A stretch of DNA of 64,000 nt from Streptomyces marispadix (GTDB taxonomy: Bacteria > Actinomycetota > Actinomycetes > Streptomycetales > Streptomycetaceae), in assembly GCF_022524345.1 (NCBI RefSeq), contig NZ_JAKWJU010000002.1, positions 2,480,001-2,544,000 of the forward strand, written 5' to 3'. The notes below the pieces were generated by a model, which saw only the letters and a list, made by a program, of their open reading frames with translations, was not told where the DNA came from and ran no database searches. Shown here in pieces: positions 47,001 to 51,636 of the stretch. Position numbers and translations under genes: made by a program. Numbering within the stretch: the first letter of the stretch is position 1; every line of letters begins with the position of its first letter.

Positions 47001-50000
47001 GTAGTCGCCCGCGTAACAGCCCACGTATACGCCGCAGTTGCGGTTGCTCAGCCGCTCGCCCGTATAACCGGCGTCCTCAAGTGCGTTCCAGCACTGCTCC
47101 AGGAACACCCGCTGCTGCGGGTCCATATGGGCGGCCTCGACGCCGGAGATGGCGAAGAAGACGGGGTCGAAGCGGTCCATGTCGTGTACGAAGCTGCCGT
47201 GGCGGCATGTGACCTCGTCGCCCAACTCCCAGCGTGTGACGGGCTCGACGAGGTCGTCGCCCGCCAGCAGGCGGTCCCACAGGGCGCGCGGGTCCTCGGC
47301 GTCGGCATAGCGTGCGGCCATGCCGACGACGGCGACGGCGTCGTCCGCCGGGGGCGAAGCGGGAGCCGGGGCCGGGGCCGGAGTCCGGGCCGCGACCGGG
47401 GCCGCGACCGGGGCCGCGACCGGGGCCTGCCGCGGTGCGGTACGGGTCTGCGTGGACGGAGGCTGCGGCACGGCGCGGGCGCCGACGGCGTCCGCGCAGG
47501 TCTCGGCGTACGTCTCGACGAGGAACGTCCGCAGCCGCTCTGCGGTGCCGTGGTCGAAGAGGTCGGTGGTCTCCAGGCCGCCGCCCGGCGCGGTGTCCAA
47601 CTCCAGTGCGCTGTTGAGGGTGTTGACGAGATGGACGCCGAGGATGGAGTCCAGGCCGTAGTCCGCGAAGGGGCGGCGCGGGTCGATCTCCTCGGGCGGC
47701 ATCTGAAGGGCCTCGCCGAGCGCGCCACGCAGTACCCGCTCGACGTGGGCGGCGGTCTCCTGCGGCGTCGCGGCCCGGACCTGGACGCCACCGGCCGCCT
47801 CCGGAGAGGGAGCACCCGGCGAAGTCGCCTCCGGCGAGGGCGCGTTCACGACGCTACGAACGTGCCCCGCGGCCGCCGTACCCGTGCCCGCGTCCGCGCC
47901 CGTGAGCGCATCCGCGTCCGTGCCCGCGTCCGTGCCAGTGTCCGTGCCAGTGTCCGCTGTGGCGTCCGCCCGAAGGTCCACCGGGCCGGGCCAGAACTCC
48001 CGCCCGGCGAACGGGTACTGGGGCAGATGCACCCGTGCGGGCATCCGTCCCCCGGCGTACAGACGGCTCCAGTCCAGCGGCATTCCCTTTGCCCAGAACG
48101 CGGCCAGCTCCGCCCAGTCGCCACGGGCGATCCAACCGGCGACGAGCGCCTGGAGTCCGTCCTTCGCGGCCAGTGCGGCCAGTGCCTCTCCGGTCGCCCG
48201 CACCCGGCCCCGGTGCCATGGCCCTTCGCCGTCGGGTGCGGCGAGGAAGGCACGTAGCTGATCGAGCCAGGCCGCGGGTGTCTTCGCCACACAGCACAGT
48301 CGCTCGTCCATGGCCTCACGGCCCGTCTGGAGCGTCGCCGCGACCGATGTCAGATCGACAGCGGCGGTGTCGCGGGAGTCGAGCCACTGCGCCAACTGTT
48401 CGGCGCGGGCCCGCAGATCCTCCGGCGTCCTGGCGGACAGCGGCAGCAGCACGGGGCGCTCCGGCGCGTCCAAGGCCCGGGCCGGTGCGTTGGCCGGTGC
48501 GGTGTCTCCGGAAGCCGCGCCCTCGTACTCGGCGACGATCACATGGGCGTTCGCACCGCCCGCGCCGAACGACGACAGGCCCGCGATACGGGGAGTGTCC
48601 CGTCCGGGCCGCTCCCATGGCGCCGCCGATGTCTGGAGCGCGAAGGGCACGGAGCCGAAGTCGATGTCGGGGTTGGGGGTTTCCGCGTGCAGCGTCGGCG
48701 CCAGCTCGCCGTGCCGTAGCTGAAGCACGACCTTCGTGAGGCCCGCGATGCCCGCGGCGGCCTCCAGATGTCCGATGTTGGACTTCACCGAACTGAGCGC
48801 GCACGGCGGCGACTTCTCCGCCCGGTCCGCGAACGCCTGCGTGAGGCCGTCGATCTCTACGGGGTCGCCCAGCGCGGTGCCCGTGCCGTGCGCCTCGATG
48901 CAGGAGACGTCGGAGGCGGACAGGCCCGCGCGGTCCAGCGCCTCGCGTATCAGCTCCGCCTGTGCGCGCGGATTGGGCACGGTGTAGCCGTTGGTGCGTC
49001 CGCCGTGGTTGACGGCCGAGCCGAGGATCACGGCGTGCACGGGGTCGCCGTCGGCTTCCGCCCTCGACAGGGGCTTCAGCAGCACCGTGCCCACGCCCTC
49101 GCCCGGTACGAAGCCGTCGCCGCCCGCGCCGAAGCTGCGGCAGCGGCCTCCGTCGGCGAGCATCCGCGAACGGCACAGCTCCACATAGTTCGACGGGTGC
49201 AGATAGAGGTTGACGCCGCCCGCGATGGCCAGTTCGCACGCGCCGTGCCGCAGGTGCTCACACGCCTCGTGGACGGCCGTCAGGGACGCCGAGCACATGG
49301 TGTCGACGGGCATGCTGGGGCCACGCAGATCGAGCAGGTAGGAGACGCGGTTGGCCAGCGAGCCGAACGAGGTGCGGGGTGAGGCGGGCGGCGCACCGTC
49401 CGCCGCACGCTGCCCGTGCGAGTGCCGGTGCCGGTCGAAGCCGGTCTTGGTGATCCCGGCGAACACCCCTACGCGGGAGCCGTGTTGCTCGGCGAGGCGC
49501 CGCCGCGTGTAGCCCGCGTCCTCCAGCACGGACCACGCGCTCTCGACGAACAGCCGCTCCTGCGGGTCCATGTCGGCGGCCTCACGCGGGGCGACCCCGA
49601 AGAACAGCGCGTCGAACCGTGCGAACCCGTCCAGGAACGCGCCCCACTTGCTGTAACTCGCGCCCTCCCGCACCGCACGCTCCACGTCCGGCTCGAAGAA
49701 GCCGTCCAGGGACCAGCGTTCGGCGGGGATCTCCGTGACGCTGTCCCGGCCCGTACGCAGGTTCTCCCAGAAGGCGTCGAGGGTGGTGGCGTCGGGGTAG
49801 CGGCCGTGCAGACCGATGACGGCGATGGGCTCGTCGGCGTCGTGGGTGCGGCGTGCGGGCGCCCTGCGCGGTACGCGAGGCGGCGTCGTTGCCCGGGGCT
49901 TGCGTTCGGCGTCGGAACGCTGCCGTGCCGGTGCCGACGCGGCAGGTGGCGCCGATGCGGACGAGGCTTCGGCGAGCCAGCGGCGGCAGCCCTGCGGGTC

Positions 50001-51551
50001 GTGGTCGGCAAGGTGCCCGGCCAGGTCGTGGAGCGTCGGGTACTGGTACAGCAGCGTCTTGGGCAGCGCCCCGAACCAGCGGGCGAAGCGCCGGTTGAGC
50101 CGGGTGACGGCGAGCGAGTCGATGCCGAAGCCGTCCAGCGGCGCGGCGGCGTCCAGCTCGGCCGCCTCCAGCCGCACGGTCTCGGCGACGAGCTGCTTCA
50201 GCAGGGGCAGCACGCGGGCACGCAGCTCCCCGGCAGGGGTCTCGGCGGCACCCTGCGGCCCGACGGGCGGTTCCACAGCGGCAGTTCCCTCTTCTTTCCC
50301 GCCGTCGCCGCGGGACCCGGGTGCGTCTGCGTCGTCCGCGTCCCTCACCAGGACATGCGATGTGCCGAGGGCGAGCGCGCCGTGCAGTGCCGTGAGCGCC
50401 GTGTCCGTCGTCAGCGGGCGGCCGAACCGCTCGGTGACCGAGGGCAGTTCCTCGTCCGGCACGGTCATCCCGCCGTCCCGCCACAGCGGCCAGCCGACGG
50501 ACAGGCTCACGCCGTGGCGCTCGCCCGCGTCGGTCAGCGCGGCGCGACGGGTCTGATAGGCGTCGAGGAAGCCGTTGGCGGCGGCGTAACCGGCCTGACC
50601 GGGGTTGCCCAGCGCCCCGGCGCCGGAGGAGAAGGCCACCAGGAAGTCCAGCGGCAGATCGCGTGTGGCCTCGTCGAGGTTGACCAGACCGGCCGTCTTC
50701 GGTGCCAGTACGCGCTGTGTGTCCTGGTGGGAGGCGCGGATCACGTAGTCGTCGTGAAGCAGCCCCGCCGCGTGCACGACTCCGTCGAGCCTGCCGTGGG
50801 TGCGTACGACGCCGTCGACGAGCGCGGCCACCGCCGCCGGGTCGGCGACGTCGACGCGGCGGTACTCGTACTCGCCGTCCCGCCGCGCCGCCCCCGTCTT
50901 CTCCCCCGGTGCGCTACGTCCGCATACGACGGTCACGGCGCCGGGTGCGTGCCTGCGTACGTCGGCGGCGAGCAGCCGTCCCAGACCACCTGCGCCGCCG
51001 CTGATCAGATAGACGCCGCCGGGCCGCCACACGGGCGCGGGCCCCTGCGCGGGTTCGGCGGCGGTCCAGTGCCGCACCTGCCGCCGGGTGCCGCTGCGCC
51101 GCACATGGTCCGCCCGCTCCGCCGCCTCCTCGTCCAGAACGCGGGCCAGCTCCGAACCGCCGGGCAGTTCGTCGAACTCGACGAGCTGGCCGTGGAGTCG
51201 AGGCTCCTCCTGCGCGGCGGTACGCAGCATGCCGAGCAGGCCCGCATAGCCGTACGGCGTGGCCTCACGGCAGACGAGCTGCACGCGGCACGGCCCCGCC
51301 GACGGGCGGCCCATCAGCCGCTGTAGTTCGGCGAGCAGCCGGGTCGCCGCGTGCTCATAGGCCACGGCGGGCCCGTCGTCCCGGCTCTCTACGCGGGCGA
51401 CGGAGAGGTGGGGTGAGCGGCGGCGAAGTTCGGCCAGGTCCGCGTCCGCGACGTCGCAGAGGACGGCCAGCCGCCTGACCCCCGCCGGTGCTGCCTGCCC
51501 GCGCGCGGGCTCGTCTCGCCACGCGGGCACACGCAGGATGTTTCGACTCAC
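26034..51551 (-). CDS. Trans-AT PKS2: giant six-KS subunit, modules 3 (part) to 9 (part)
   Basis: 8505 residues from the GTG at 51551 (AGGAACGGA upstream). Approximate order: KR 1-400, ACP 443-521; KS4 574-1007, ACP 1270-1355; KS5 1404-1811, DH 2020-2300 (DHHVGGRAVLPG), KR 2330-2800, C-MT 2831-3200 (EIGAGTGGTSS), ACP 3260-3343; KS6 3445-3880, KR 4100-4608, C-MT 4635-5025, ACP 5097-5177; Glu/Gln-rich linker; KS7 5266-5678 with no ACP; KS8 5870-6279, DH 6490-6756, KR 6821-7231, two ACPs 7283-7358 and 7395-7481; KS9 7544-7986, DH 8167-8458; C-terminal docking tail. All six KSs keep Cys-His-His. No AT or ER domain is present. Its ends complete module 3 with PKS1 and module 9 with PKS3. It builds the chain from the side-chain hydroxyl to about C-4 of the predicted macrolide. 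Confidence 0.95.
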   Translation of the reverse strand: MSRNILRVPAWRDEPARGQAAPAGVRRLAVLCDVADADLAELRRRSPHLSVARVESRDDGPAVAYEHAATRLLAELQRLMGRPSAGPCRVQLVCREATPYGYAGLLGMLRTAAQEEPRLHGQLVEFDELPGGSELARVLDEEAAERADHVRRSGTRRQVRHWTAAEPAQGPAPVWRPGGVYLISGGAGGLGRLLAADVRRHAPGAVTVVCGRSAPGEKTGAARRDGEYEYRRVDVADPAAVAALVDGVVRTHGRLDGVVHAAGLLHDDYVIRASHQDTQRVLAPKTAGLVNLDEATRDLPLDFLVAFSSGAGALGNPGQAGYAAANGFLDAYQTRRAALTDAGERHGVSLSVGWPLWRDGGMTVPDEELPSVTERFGRPLTTDTALTALHGALALGTSHVLVRDADDADAPGSRGDGGKEEGTAAVEPPVGPQGAAETPAGELRARVLPLLKQLVAETVRLEAAELDAAAPLDGFGIDSLAVTRLNRRFARWFGALPKTLLYQYPTLHDLAGHLADHDPQGCRRWLAEASSASAPPAASAPARQRSDAERKPRATTPPRVPRRAPARRTHDADEPIAVIGLHGRYPDATTLDAFWENLRTGRDSVTEIPAERWSLDGFFEPDVERAVREGASYSKWGAFLDGFARFDALFFGVAPREAADMDPQERLFVESAWSVLEDAGYTRRRLAEQHGSRVGVFAGITKTGFDRHRHSHGQRAADGAPPASPRTSFGSLANRVSYLLDLRGPSMPVDTMCSASLTAVHEACEHLRHGACELAIAGGVNLYLHPSNYVELCRSRMLADGGRCRSFGAGGDGFVPGEGVGTVLLKPLSRAEADGDPVHAVILGSAVNHGGRTNGYTVPNPRAQAELIREALDRAGLSASDVSCIEAHGTGTALGDPVEIDGLTQAFADRAEKSPPCALSSVKSNIGHLEAAAGIAGLTKVVLQLRHGELAPTLHAETPNPDIDFGSVPFALQTSAAPWERPGRDTPRIAGLSSFGAGGANAHVIVAEYEGAASGDTAPANAPARALDAPERPVLLPLSARTPEDLRARAEQLAQWLDSRDTAAVDLTSVAATLQTGREAMDERLCCVAKTPAAWLDQLRAFLAAPDGEGPWHRGRVRATGEALAALAAKDGLQALVAGWIARGDWAELAAFWAKGMPLDWSRLYAGGRMPARVHLPQYPFAGREFWPGPVDLRADATADTGTDTGTDAGTDADALTGADAGTGTAAAGHVRSVVNAPSPEATSPGAPSPEAAGGVQVRAATPQETAAHVERVLRGALGEALQMPPEEIDPRRPFADYGLDSILGVHLVNTLNSALELDTAPGGGLETTDLFDHGTAERLRTFLVETYAETCADAVGARAVPQPPSTQTRTAPRQAPVAAPVAAPVAARTPAPAPAPASPPADDAVAVVGMAARYADAEDPRALWDRLLAGDDLVEPVTRWELGDEVTCRHGSFVHDMDRFDPVFFAISGVEAAHMDPQQRVFLEQCWNALEDAGYTGERLSNRNCGVYVGCYAGDYYDSLGDRAPAQALWGTMGSVVASRIAYQLDLKGPALTTDTSCSSSLVSLHLACRDLLTGAADMALAGGVFLQTTPRLYEAASRAGMLSATGRCHSFDSRADGFVPGEGAGAVVLKRLSEALRDGDHVYGVVRGTGINQDGTTNGITAPSAASQEALLREVHAGIAPGGVQLVEAHGTGTQLGDPIEFRALSRVFADAPAGSVVLGSVKTNLGHTQFAAGIAGVVKALLALEHRRIPPSLHFAEANERVALDGSPFTVTTTAQSWPAPAEGPRRAAVSSFGASGTNAHVVLEEHRSAPAGMEPGGEFAFLLSARTPAALRAVARRLLARIEREPDLPAGAVAYSLAAGRVHFAHRLAVVADGLPELASHLDAWLADTAVDSGSGTGSGTAVPTVTTGPSGTASPVAVVAGEADHAVLQGVAGSGSPAFGEVRGVAPAELAAAYVRGADGPFAESFPPAARRQVSLPTYPFERQRYWADAPDSGSRSAGSQPGAGPRPRLDSQPGGPRTAYRERLTGEEFFLADHHVGGRAVLPGVLTLETVRRAITGENAIGTDVTTGTAHSAASGSAHVPVGLRDIVWPTPFPVGRDGAELSVDLDGDAFSIRRDGTSVHARGRWTTSTTPPVATSLEALRNRCTRRTLTRRQCREALEAVGIRHGERLRAIEDLSIGDGEVLARLVLPEAAETGAFGLHPAMLDSAIQAVVGLYGDATGALSERPDAPALPFALDAADVLAPTTEHMWAHLRWSDGYAPDAGSNVTKADIDLYDDEGRLCVSLRGYASRRAATGARADADAGTSPSAGARTDRGDAPRAQLLAPVWDALPHAPSPRWPAPGSRVVLLGGTQDERDGLRRHFADATVLDDAATRDASAERLAELLPSGVDHVFWLAPADPADPAEPAAPNEEAAPAVAPGLDSPQHSRTSGALAVFRLVKALLADGADARELGFTAVTRQARLLPGDTDCDASHAGVHGLLGTLAKEYPHWRVRAADIERDAPAPWAGLLTLPADPRGEALARRHGEWYRQRLLEVTVPDAESASQAGPAPAALREPGGVVVAVGGAGGIGTVWTEHMMRRHGARVVWIGRRAHDAAIASRQDALARYGSRPEYIQADATDRQALSRAVEEIARRFGPVRGVLHTAIVLGDQSLARMDEEGFRTTYEAKAEVSVNMAAAFAGQPLEFVAFFSSMQAFFKAPGQANYAAGCTFSDAWAEQLSTALDCPVKVMSWGYWAGVGIVTADGYRQRMAQLGLGSIEPEEGMAAFEALLASPYRQLALLKAANSRSIDGIYGDDELRHLPAAAPSLAAPLREGRPDRRAEIERLRERADGHAGVMHDALVRITWALLASLGLFRDGRAATAAEWRAVGGIEERYRRWTEHTLDVLTGAGCLRREGDEEDPDRIRYAAVDPRPVDTGEAWADWDRERDRWLADEAKHAQAVLVDTTLRELTGILTGRRPATDVMFPNASLRLVEAVYKNNPVADYFNDVLADTLVSYLEHRLRREPSARLRILEIGAGTGGTSSVVFRRLRPLARHIEKYTYTDISKAFLLHARREYGQIAPYLDGQLFDAEKPLDGQPVAVGEHDVVIATNVLHATGNIRNTLRNAKAAARTNGLLLLNELSDNILFSHLTFGLLDGWWLYDDPAPRIAGSPGLAPGDWCRVLEEVGFRGAFVAAEGADDLGQQVIVAESDGAVRQPRPGGESAFRGVLPEAGVAAASGPAASTAGAAGAVEAPVASGSAEVSVPSGGADLASRVTGPARDLFRGLVADVLQLPVGDIRADVPFERYGIDSILVVQLTDAVRKVLDGVGSTLFFEVRTVDGLVEHFLRTQPDALAALVGATGTETGTEPTSTQPVTAQPTSTEPVPAQPTSTEPTSTEPTRTGPEHAERERVEPEAAQPALSAEEFTAAQPNSRPVAPQPHGAPAAPAYDNGTDTPIAVVGMAGRYPGAPDLDAFWENLLAGRDSVTEIPRDRWDHGRYYDERRGVPGKTYSKWGGFLDGVDEFDPLFFGISPKAASTMDPQERLFLQCAWTALEDAGHTRASLRAASRARLPEDAGDIGVFVGAMYTEYQLYGAEQGVRGEPVVVPGSLASIANRLSYFLDASGPSVAVDTMCASALTAVHLACAAIRRGECASAVAGGVNLSLHPGKYLMIGEGQFASSDGRCRSFGEGGDGYVPGEGVGAVLLRPLADAVADGDRVLGVIRGSAVNHGGHTHGFTVPNPLAQAAVIRGAWRRSGVDPRDIGCIEAHGTGTALGDPIEIAGLSAAFGEFTGDRDFCSLGSAKSNVGHLESAAGVAGLAKMLLQMRHGTFVPTLHAERTNPEIDFGAGPFVLQREAAPWPRRGERPRLGGISAFGAGGSNAHLLVEEYVPPSGPEPRAGACGPVVVVLSARDGERLREYAGRLRDALRSGEWNDADLPDIAYTLQVGREAMSARFAVVVSGLSALVDALDACARGGDLPRGARTRTGGAPGGLAQDLADDEEFKETVVRWMRRGKLAPLAEAWVDGLDVDWARGYEGPRPRKVGLPGYPFARERYWWDDGLAEAGSEAVAGGVSAPGEVPPAPLPSRDRAVSGDSAGTSQESQPRELPAGDVMLHPVWEPVGRLSAAPFPATGGRVLTVGLEPGARAALAACGYGVETPGEPDTNGIGGLSMPELRRELAAVGPVDHVVMRFPTPAAHGTRQHIQAQRTVVRALFRLLKALHSDGEHGTPGAHRADREHGADGRQFGVTLLTHDAFDPDRTGGADPAQAALHGLLGGLAKEQPYWRIRAVDLTDGEPFLPEEVFALPADRRAHPLARRGGQWLCRRLLPVDGPRPALMDAAPQASQAPQASETPQTPQTPQAPTPAPHAGFRKGGVYVLIGGAGDLGTVLSEHLLRRHDARVVWVGRRTEDESIRAKAARLAADTGGQAPRYLSADATDPDALARVRDQVTSRHGRIDGVVHLAMVFSHTLLAEMSEPELEAALAAKAGPTMHFADVFAGRGLDFVLLVSSLVSFIRNSHQAHYAAACALEDARAPELGRALGCPVKVVNWGYWGNVTDEVLRGVTGMGLAPIEPASAMEALESLLDGPLDQIGFMRLGRPLPVEGVIAGEALNALPGAGTSRYNEASADGAAAPARVTPAALVPLPAELAEHHAGPVPGEIDALLCRVVAAELRRAGLHRPEPDGFGAQRAGVGADLATARGAERSPGGARNAPVPVDGERFGGWLAATLRALREHRLIEPGGGWSAHAPAAADAASCLAEWERNAERWASSHSDLRAPMALLARTLPALADILHGRVPATDVLFPEGSFSLVEGVYRDNAVASHFNDVLAGQVAAFLRGRRQTDPGARLRVLEIGAGTGGTTGPVLERLENEGVDVAEYCFTDLSVAFLQRAEDTFGAERDHLTYRVLDVSRAPQPQGFDAGTYDVVIAANVLHATDDVRTALRHSKALLRGGGMLALNEISGFYLVNHLTFGLLDGWWLYGDAELRVPGSPALSPESWRRVLVQEGFTGVDDPARDALALGQQIVVAHSDGLARGPLKGRTPTGVPDTAETSATYAADTAKAPGTASAPVTACVTDAAHATDTSHAPGAAEAPDSAEAPGDAGLGAVADVVEAELADALRLPAERIDRGGAFADVGLDSIVGARFVQRLNQELGLELLTTVIFDYRSVDELAAHIVRDHRPTLPLSEPEPEPEPGPEPESEQESEQESEQEQEQEEERGRGQGRGKEEGRGQEPDPRTEPEPQHEPDPSPGPAPVADTAILTAGPYGPRSREPIAIVGVSGRFAESDDLDALWRHLSAGDDLVKPIDRWDLSAYDDAELTCRHGSFLDGIDEFDARFFKLSGREAAYTDPQQRLFLEEAWAALEDAGHAGASSDGMRCGVYVGCTGGDYTDHFEDAPPAQAVWGNAPSIVPARIAYHLNLQGPAIAVDTACSSSLVAVHLACQGLWSGETEMAVAGGVSVQTTPATYLSASRAGMLSPTGRCHTFDAAADGFVPGEGVGVVVLRRLSDALRDGDHVHAVIRGSGVNQDGATNGITAPSALSQERLIKQVYEDFGIDPAEIGMVEAHGTGTQLGDPIECHALQRVFEGSDVPGGCALGSIKTNLGHTTSAAGVAGLHKIVLSLRHRQIPPSLHYHDRNPAIRLEGGPLYVNTSLRPWEPNAEGRRAAALSSFGFSGTNSHLVVEEAPARPERPHLADASEASVSGQPRPRLFPLSAPQPAPLRERVRDLADHLRATPDAVLVDVSHTLAEGRAHFAHRAAFVARTREELIAQLDDWLDDDTTAVQTVGTGEDPAPEEAAGRRYLDGESVDFRPLFAGTGARRTPLPTYPFQRRSHWVHGASREAAGTASPPVPAVPRTGTAAVATPTGDSGSPAGDDIAVVGVSARFAQSPDAEALWRHLAAGDDLVGEVTRWDLSEISGGRTEHGSFVEDIARFDALYFGVSGNEATYADPQQRIYLEECWHALEDAGYAGERLDGRGCGVYVGAYPGDYHELIGNDRPPQTMWGNMASVIASRISYFLDLDGPAMSVDSACSSSLVAIHTACQDLRLGTTSMALAGGVFIQATPRLYQYSGRARMLSASGRCHAFDAAADGFVPGEGAGVVVLKRLSDALRDGDRVYGVIRASGVNQDGTTNGITAPSGEAQEHLIRDVYARAGVDPSGIQLIEAHGTGTPLGDPIEFEALRGVFADAPTGGCALGTIKTNVGHTQFTAGVAGVLKVLLALDRRQLPPSLHFTRPNPAIDLAGSPFYVNTGLLPWSSPAEGPRRAGVSSFGAAGTNAHALIEEAPATAGPGHRERGQWLLVLSGQDRTALRAQAERMLHHAERHPHLDLGDAAWTLATGRRHSEHRLACVAGDREQWTTSLRDWLRDGEAANVWSGEVSEQRQYASEDGSAEERERELARAERLMAENARAGRPESLAELAWLYVRGAVSRFAPLYADGGFRVVSLPGYPFGGERYWTGPLPGDTFADEQRAAVGQSAPPEQSGPVGSSDPSGPSGFGPDVTLSGEEFFLDDHRVGGVPVLPGVAYLELAYAAAAAQGLTSGGVRLRNVVWSRPARVTEPLSVETVLEPQAADGTFGYEIAAATGGGRRLVHGRGRIEQCPREAAARLDLGALRARCDVRVLDHRECYELLGGTGMTYGSAMRGLERLYVGRRLAVGRLRLPVEARDGRTWTLHPSLLDAALQATVGLALDGESDGLKAALPFAVEQVEILAASPESGWAVARPGAGDAGGPVRRMDVEICDDEGRVCVRLLGFSTRELPGGAGESAGAAATAARTGVPAGRTDSATADSAKTGAAKGDAAKTGAAKTGASTASATADVVTADPGHSLVFARPVWHTAEPVRTTQLPPHRREILLAGAMPVDAAEAARRSGTPCTALPGEEGRRDTAARYTRQAEALLSKIQELLPAVREERVLLQVAVPADGEGRLLSGLGGMLRTACAEHPGLAAQLVETDARDAATLCAHLAEEAASPGETAVRRTGGERLVHRWQGLRPDGSGAPWKPGGVYVVTGGAGGLGALFALRIARTAPGAVLVLCGRSPERTAQRRLLDELRESGASAAAYHSMDVGRRDDVSRLVAATLAEHGRLDGVVHSAGVLRDGFVARKSTEHLREVFTPKVAGLVNLDEATADVELDFFLAFSSMSVLGNPGQADYAAANGFLDAFALHRRELARRGERHGRSLSIGWPLWADGGMHVDAATERRIHAASGMLPLRAQQGFEALEHLYASDLPHALTAFGDRERIESVLFTAPEAEDEAATGHRADDERASASGEDASAANDERSEVMSHTGLVAELAAHLSGLLDVPAEEIEGGVELSEYGFDSISLTEFVALLNAEYGLSLVPTLLFEHSTLDGVAGHLLEEYADRFAPAPATAPAPGPAPAPEPGPALTPAPAAEEDDDALRRALVKRLREMTSTILKVPAEKISGTAEMSKYGVDSLSLAELAAAVNAEFSLMLDPTLFFEHPTLEAVAGYLLDRHADRLTGLSLPAPEPAPEPAPAAAVRAVAQPAPVEVSAPAEAPAPAEAPAPAPPMPVAGAVRPAAQPQSGPQDEPIAVIGISARFPMADDIDEFWENLREGRDCIREVPRDRWDWREYYGDPVKEPNTTNVKSGGFMDGVGDFDPLFFDISPKEAELMDPQQRLLMLHTWKALEDAGYAPDSLAGTSTALFVGTTNTGYGSMVSRYSPVIEGYDATGAAPCMGPNRMSHFLDLHGPSEPVDTACSSSLVAIHRALQAIRDGQSEMAIAGGVNTMVSIDGHISISRAGMLSVDGRCKTFSVEADGYGRGEGVGILVLKRLSAAVRDGDHVYGVVRSSAVNHGGRANSLTAPNPRAQADLVVAAWERAGVDPRSVGYVEAHGTGTGLGDPVEVNGLRAAFSKLYADWGVEDSERVSGASGAHIGLGSVKTNIGHLELASGVAGVVKVLLQMRHRTLVESLHCETVNPYVKLEGSPFRLVREREPWNAVKDSEGRELPRRAGVSSFGFGGANAHVVLEEYVPPAGTATEFPHDTRPLAILLSAHRPDVLRDLAARWVEVLRRGDHREADLPALSYTSQTGRTAMAERLAVVAGTLDELRTALEAWLEDRPSQAVFTGRVPRDGEAPGAPARLTDRFATAGRTDAQSWTPVLQAWTAGAKCDWNLLWGEERPRRISMPTYPFRLRRYWLDMTNPAHGPHVSRGLHPLVHENTSDLQEQRYTSHFTGREFYVADHRVQGDPVLPGAALLEMARAAAVLAAGGDEDDWALSQVVWSRPLTVARAVDAHTAVSVRPDGEPAFEVYTEAPGTQGGERVVHATGRLRRRAAADRGERLDVAALRAECDGPVLDAETCYARFADAGLEYGPTLRVIESLGCGARQAVARLRLSPAASARSGFVLHPSLLDAALQSTAGLFAAGGSSTALPFALDGLEVLRATPESGWAVARFAPEDHDGGRPGNGRPGGTRRLDVDLCDDDGEVCVRLRGFQVRTAGDSTSTSTALEAVTPRQPEEADADAQLLHLIHAIGEGALSADEFQRSLI
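27524..28292. repeat. Long direct repeat, copy in KS9 (PKS2)
   Basis: Partner of the copy at 23784-24552. Both end at the same point (shortly after CCCAGCCCGGGA), where KS9 and KS10 diverge abruptly, as expected for a recombination or gene-conversion tract. Confidence 0.9.
35875..36012. repeat. Short tandem repeats encoding a Glu/Gln-rich linker between ACP6 and KS7
   Basis: Three tandem copies of a 12-nt unit (CTGCTCGGACTC, about 35939-35975) followed by hexamer GGGCTC repeats. They encode Glu-Pro, Glu-Ser-Glu-Gln and Glu-Gln runs in the coding sense. The repeats keep the reading frame (multiples of 3), so length can vary without harm. The linker separates two folded domains. Confidence 0.8.
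41380..41488. repeat. Tandem repeats encoding a Thr-Glu-Pro linker between ACP5 and KS6
   Basis: Repeated units of the type GGCTCCGTGCTCGTCGG(CTG) encode imperfect Ser-Thr-Glu-Pro / Ala-Gln-Pro-Thr repeats. This is a flexible interdomain linker, in frame throughout. Confidence 0.7.
47874..47965. repeat. Short tandem repeats encoding an Asp-Thr-Gly/Asp-Ala linker before ACP4
   Basis: Hexamer-like repeats (GTGTCCGTGCCA, GCGTCCGTGCCC) encode alternating Asp, Thr, Gly and Ala. It lies where a KR or MT would sit in other modules, and marks the bare KS-ACP module 4. Confidence 0.65.
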
Positions 51552-51636
51552 TGTGGGATCCGTTCCTGGTCACGGGGCGGCAGTGCCGCTCGCTGCGAAG
51601 AGGGGACAGGGAAGGCAGAGGGGACGACGGGAGGCA

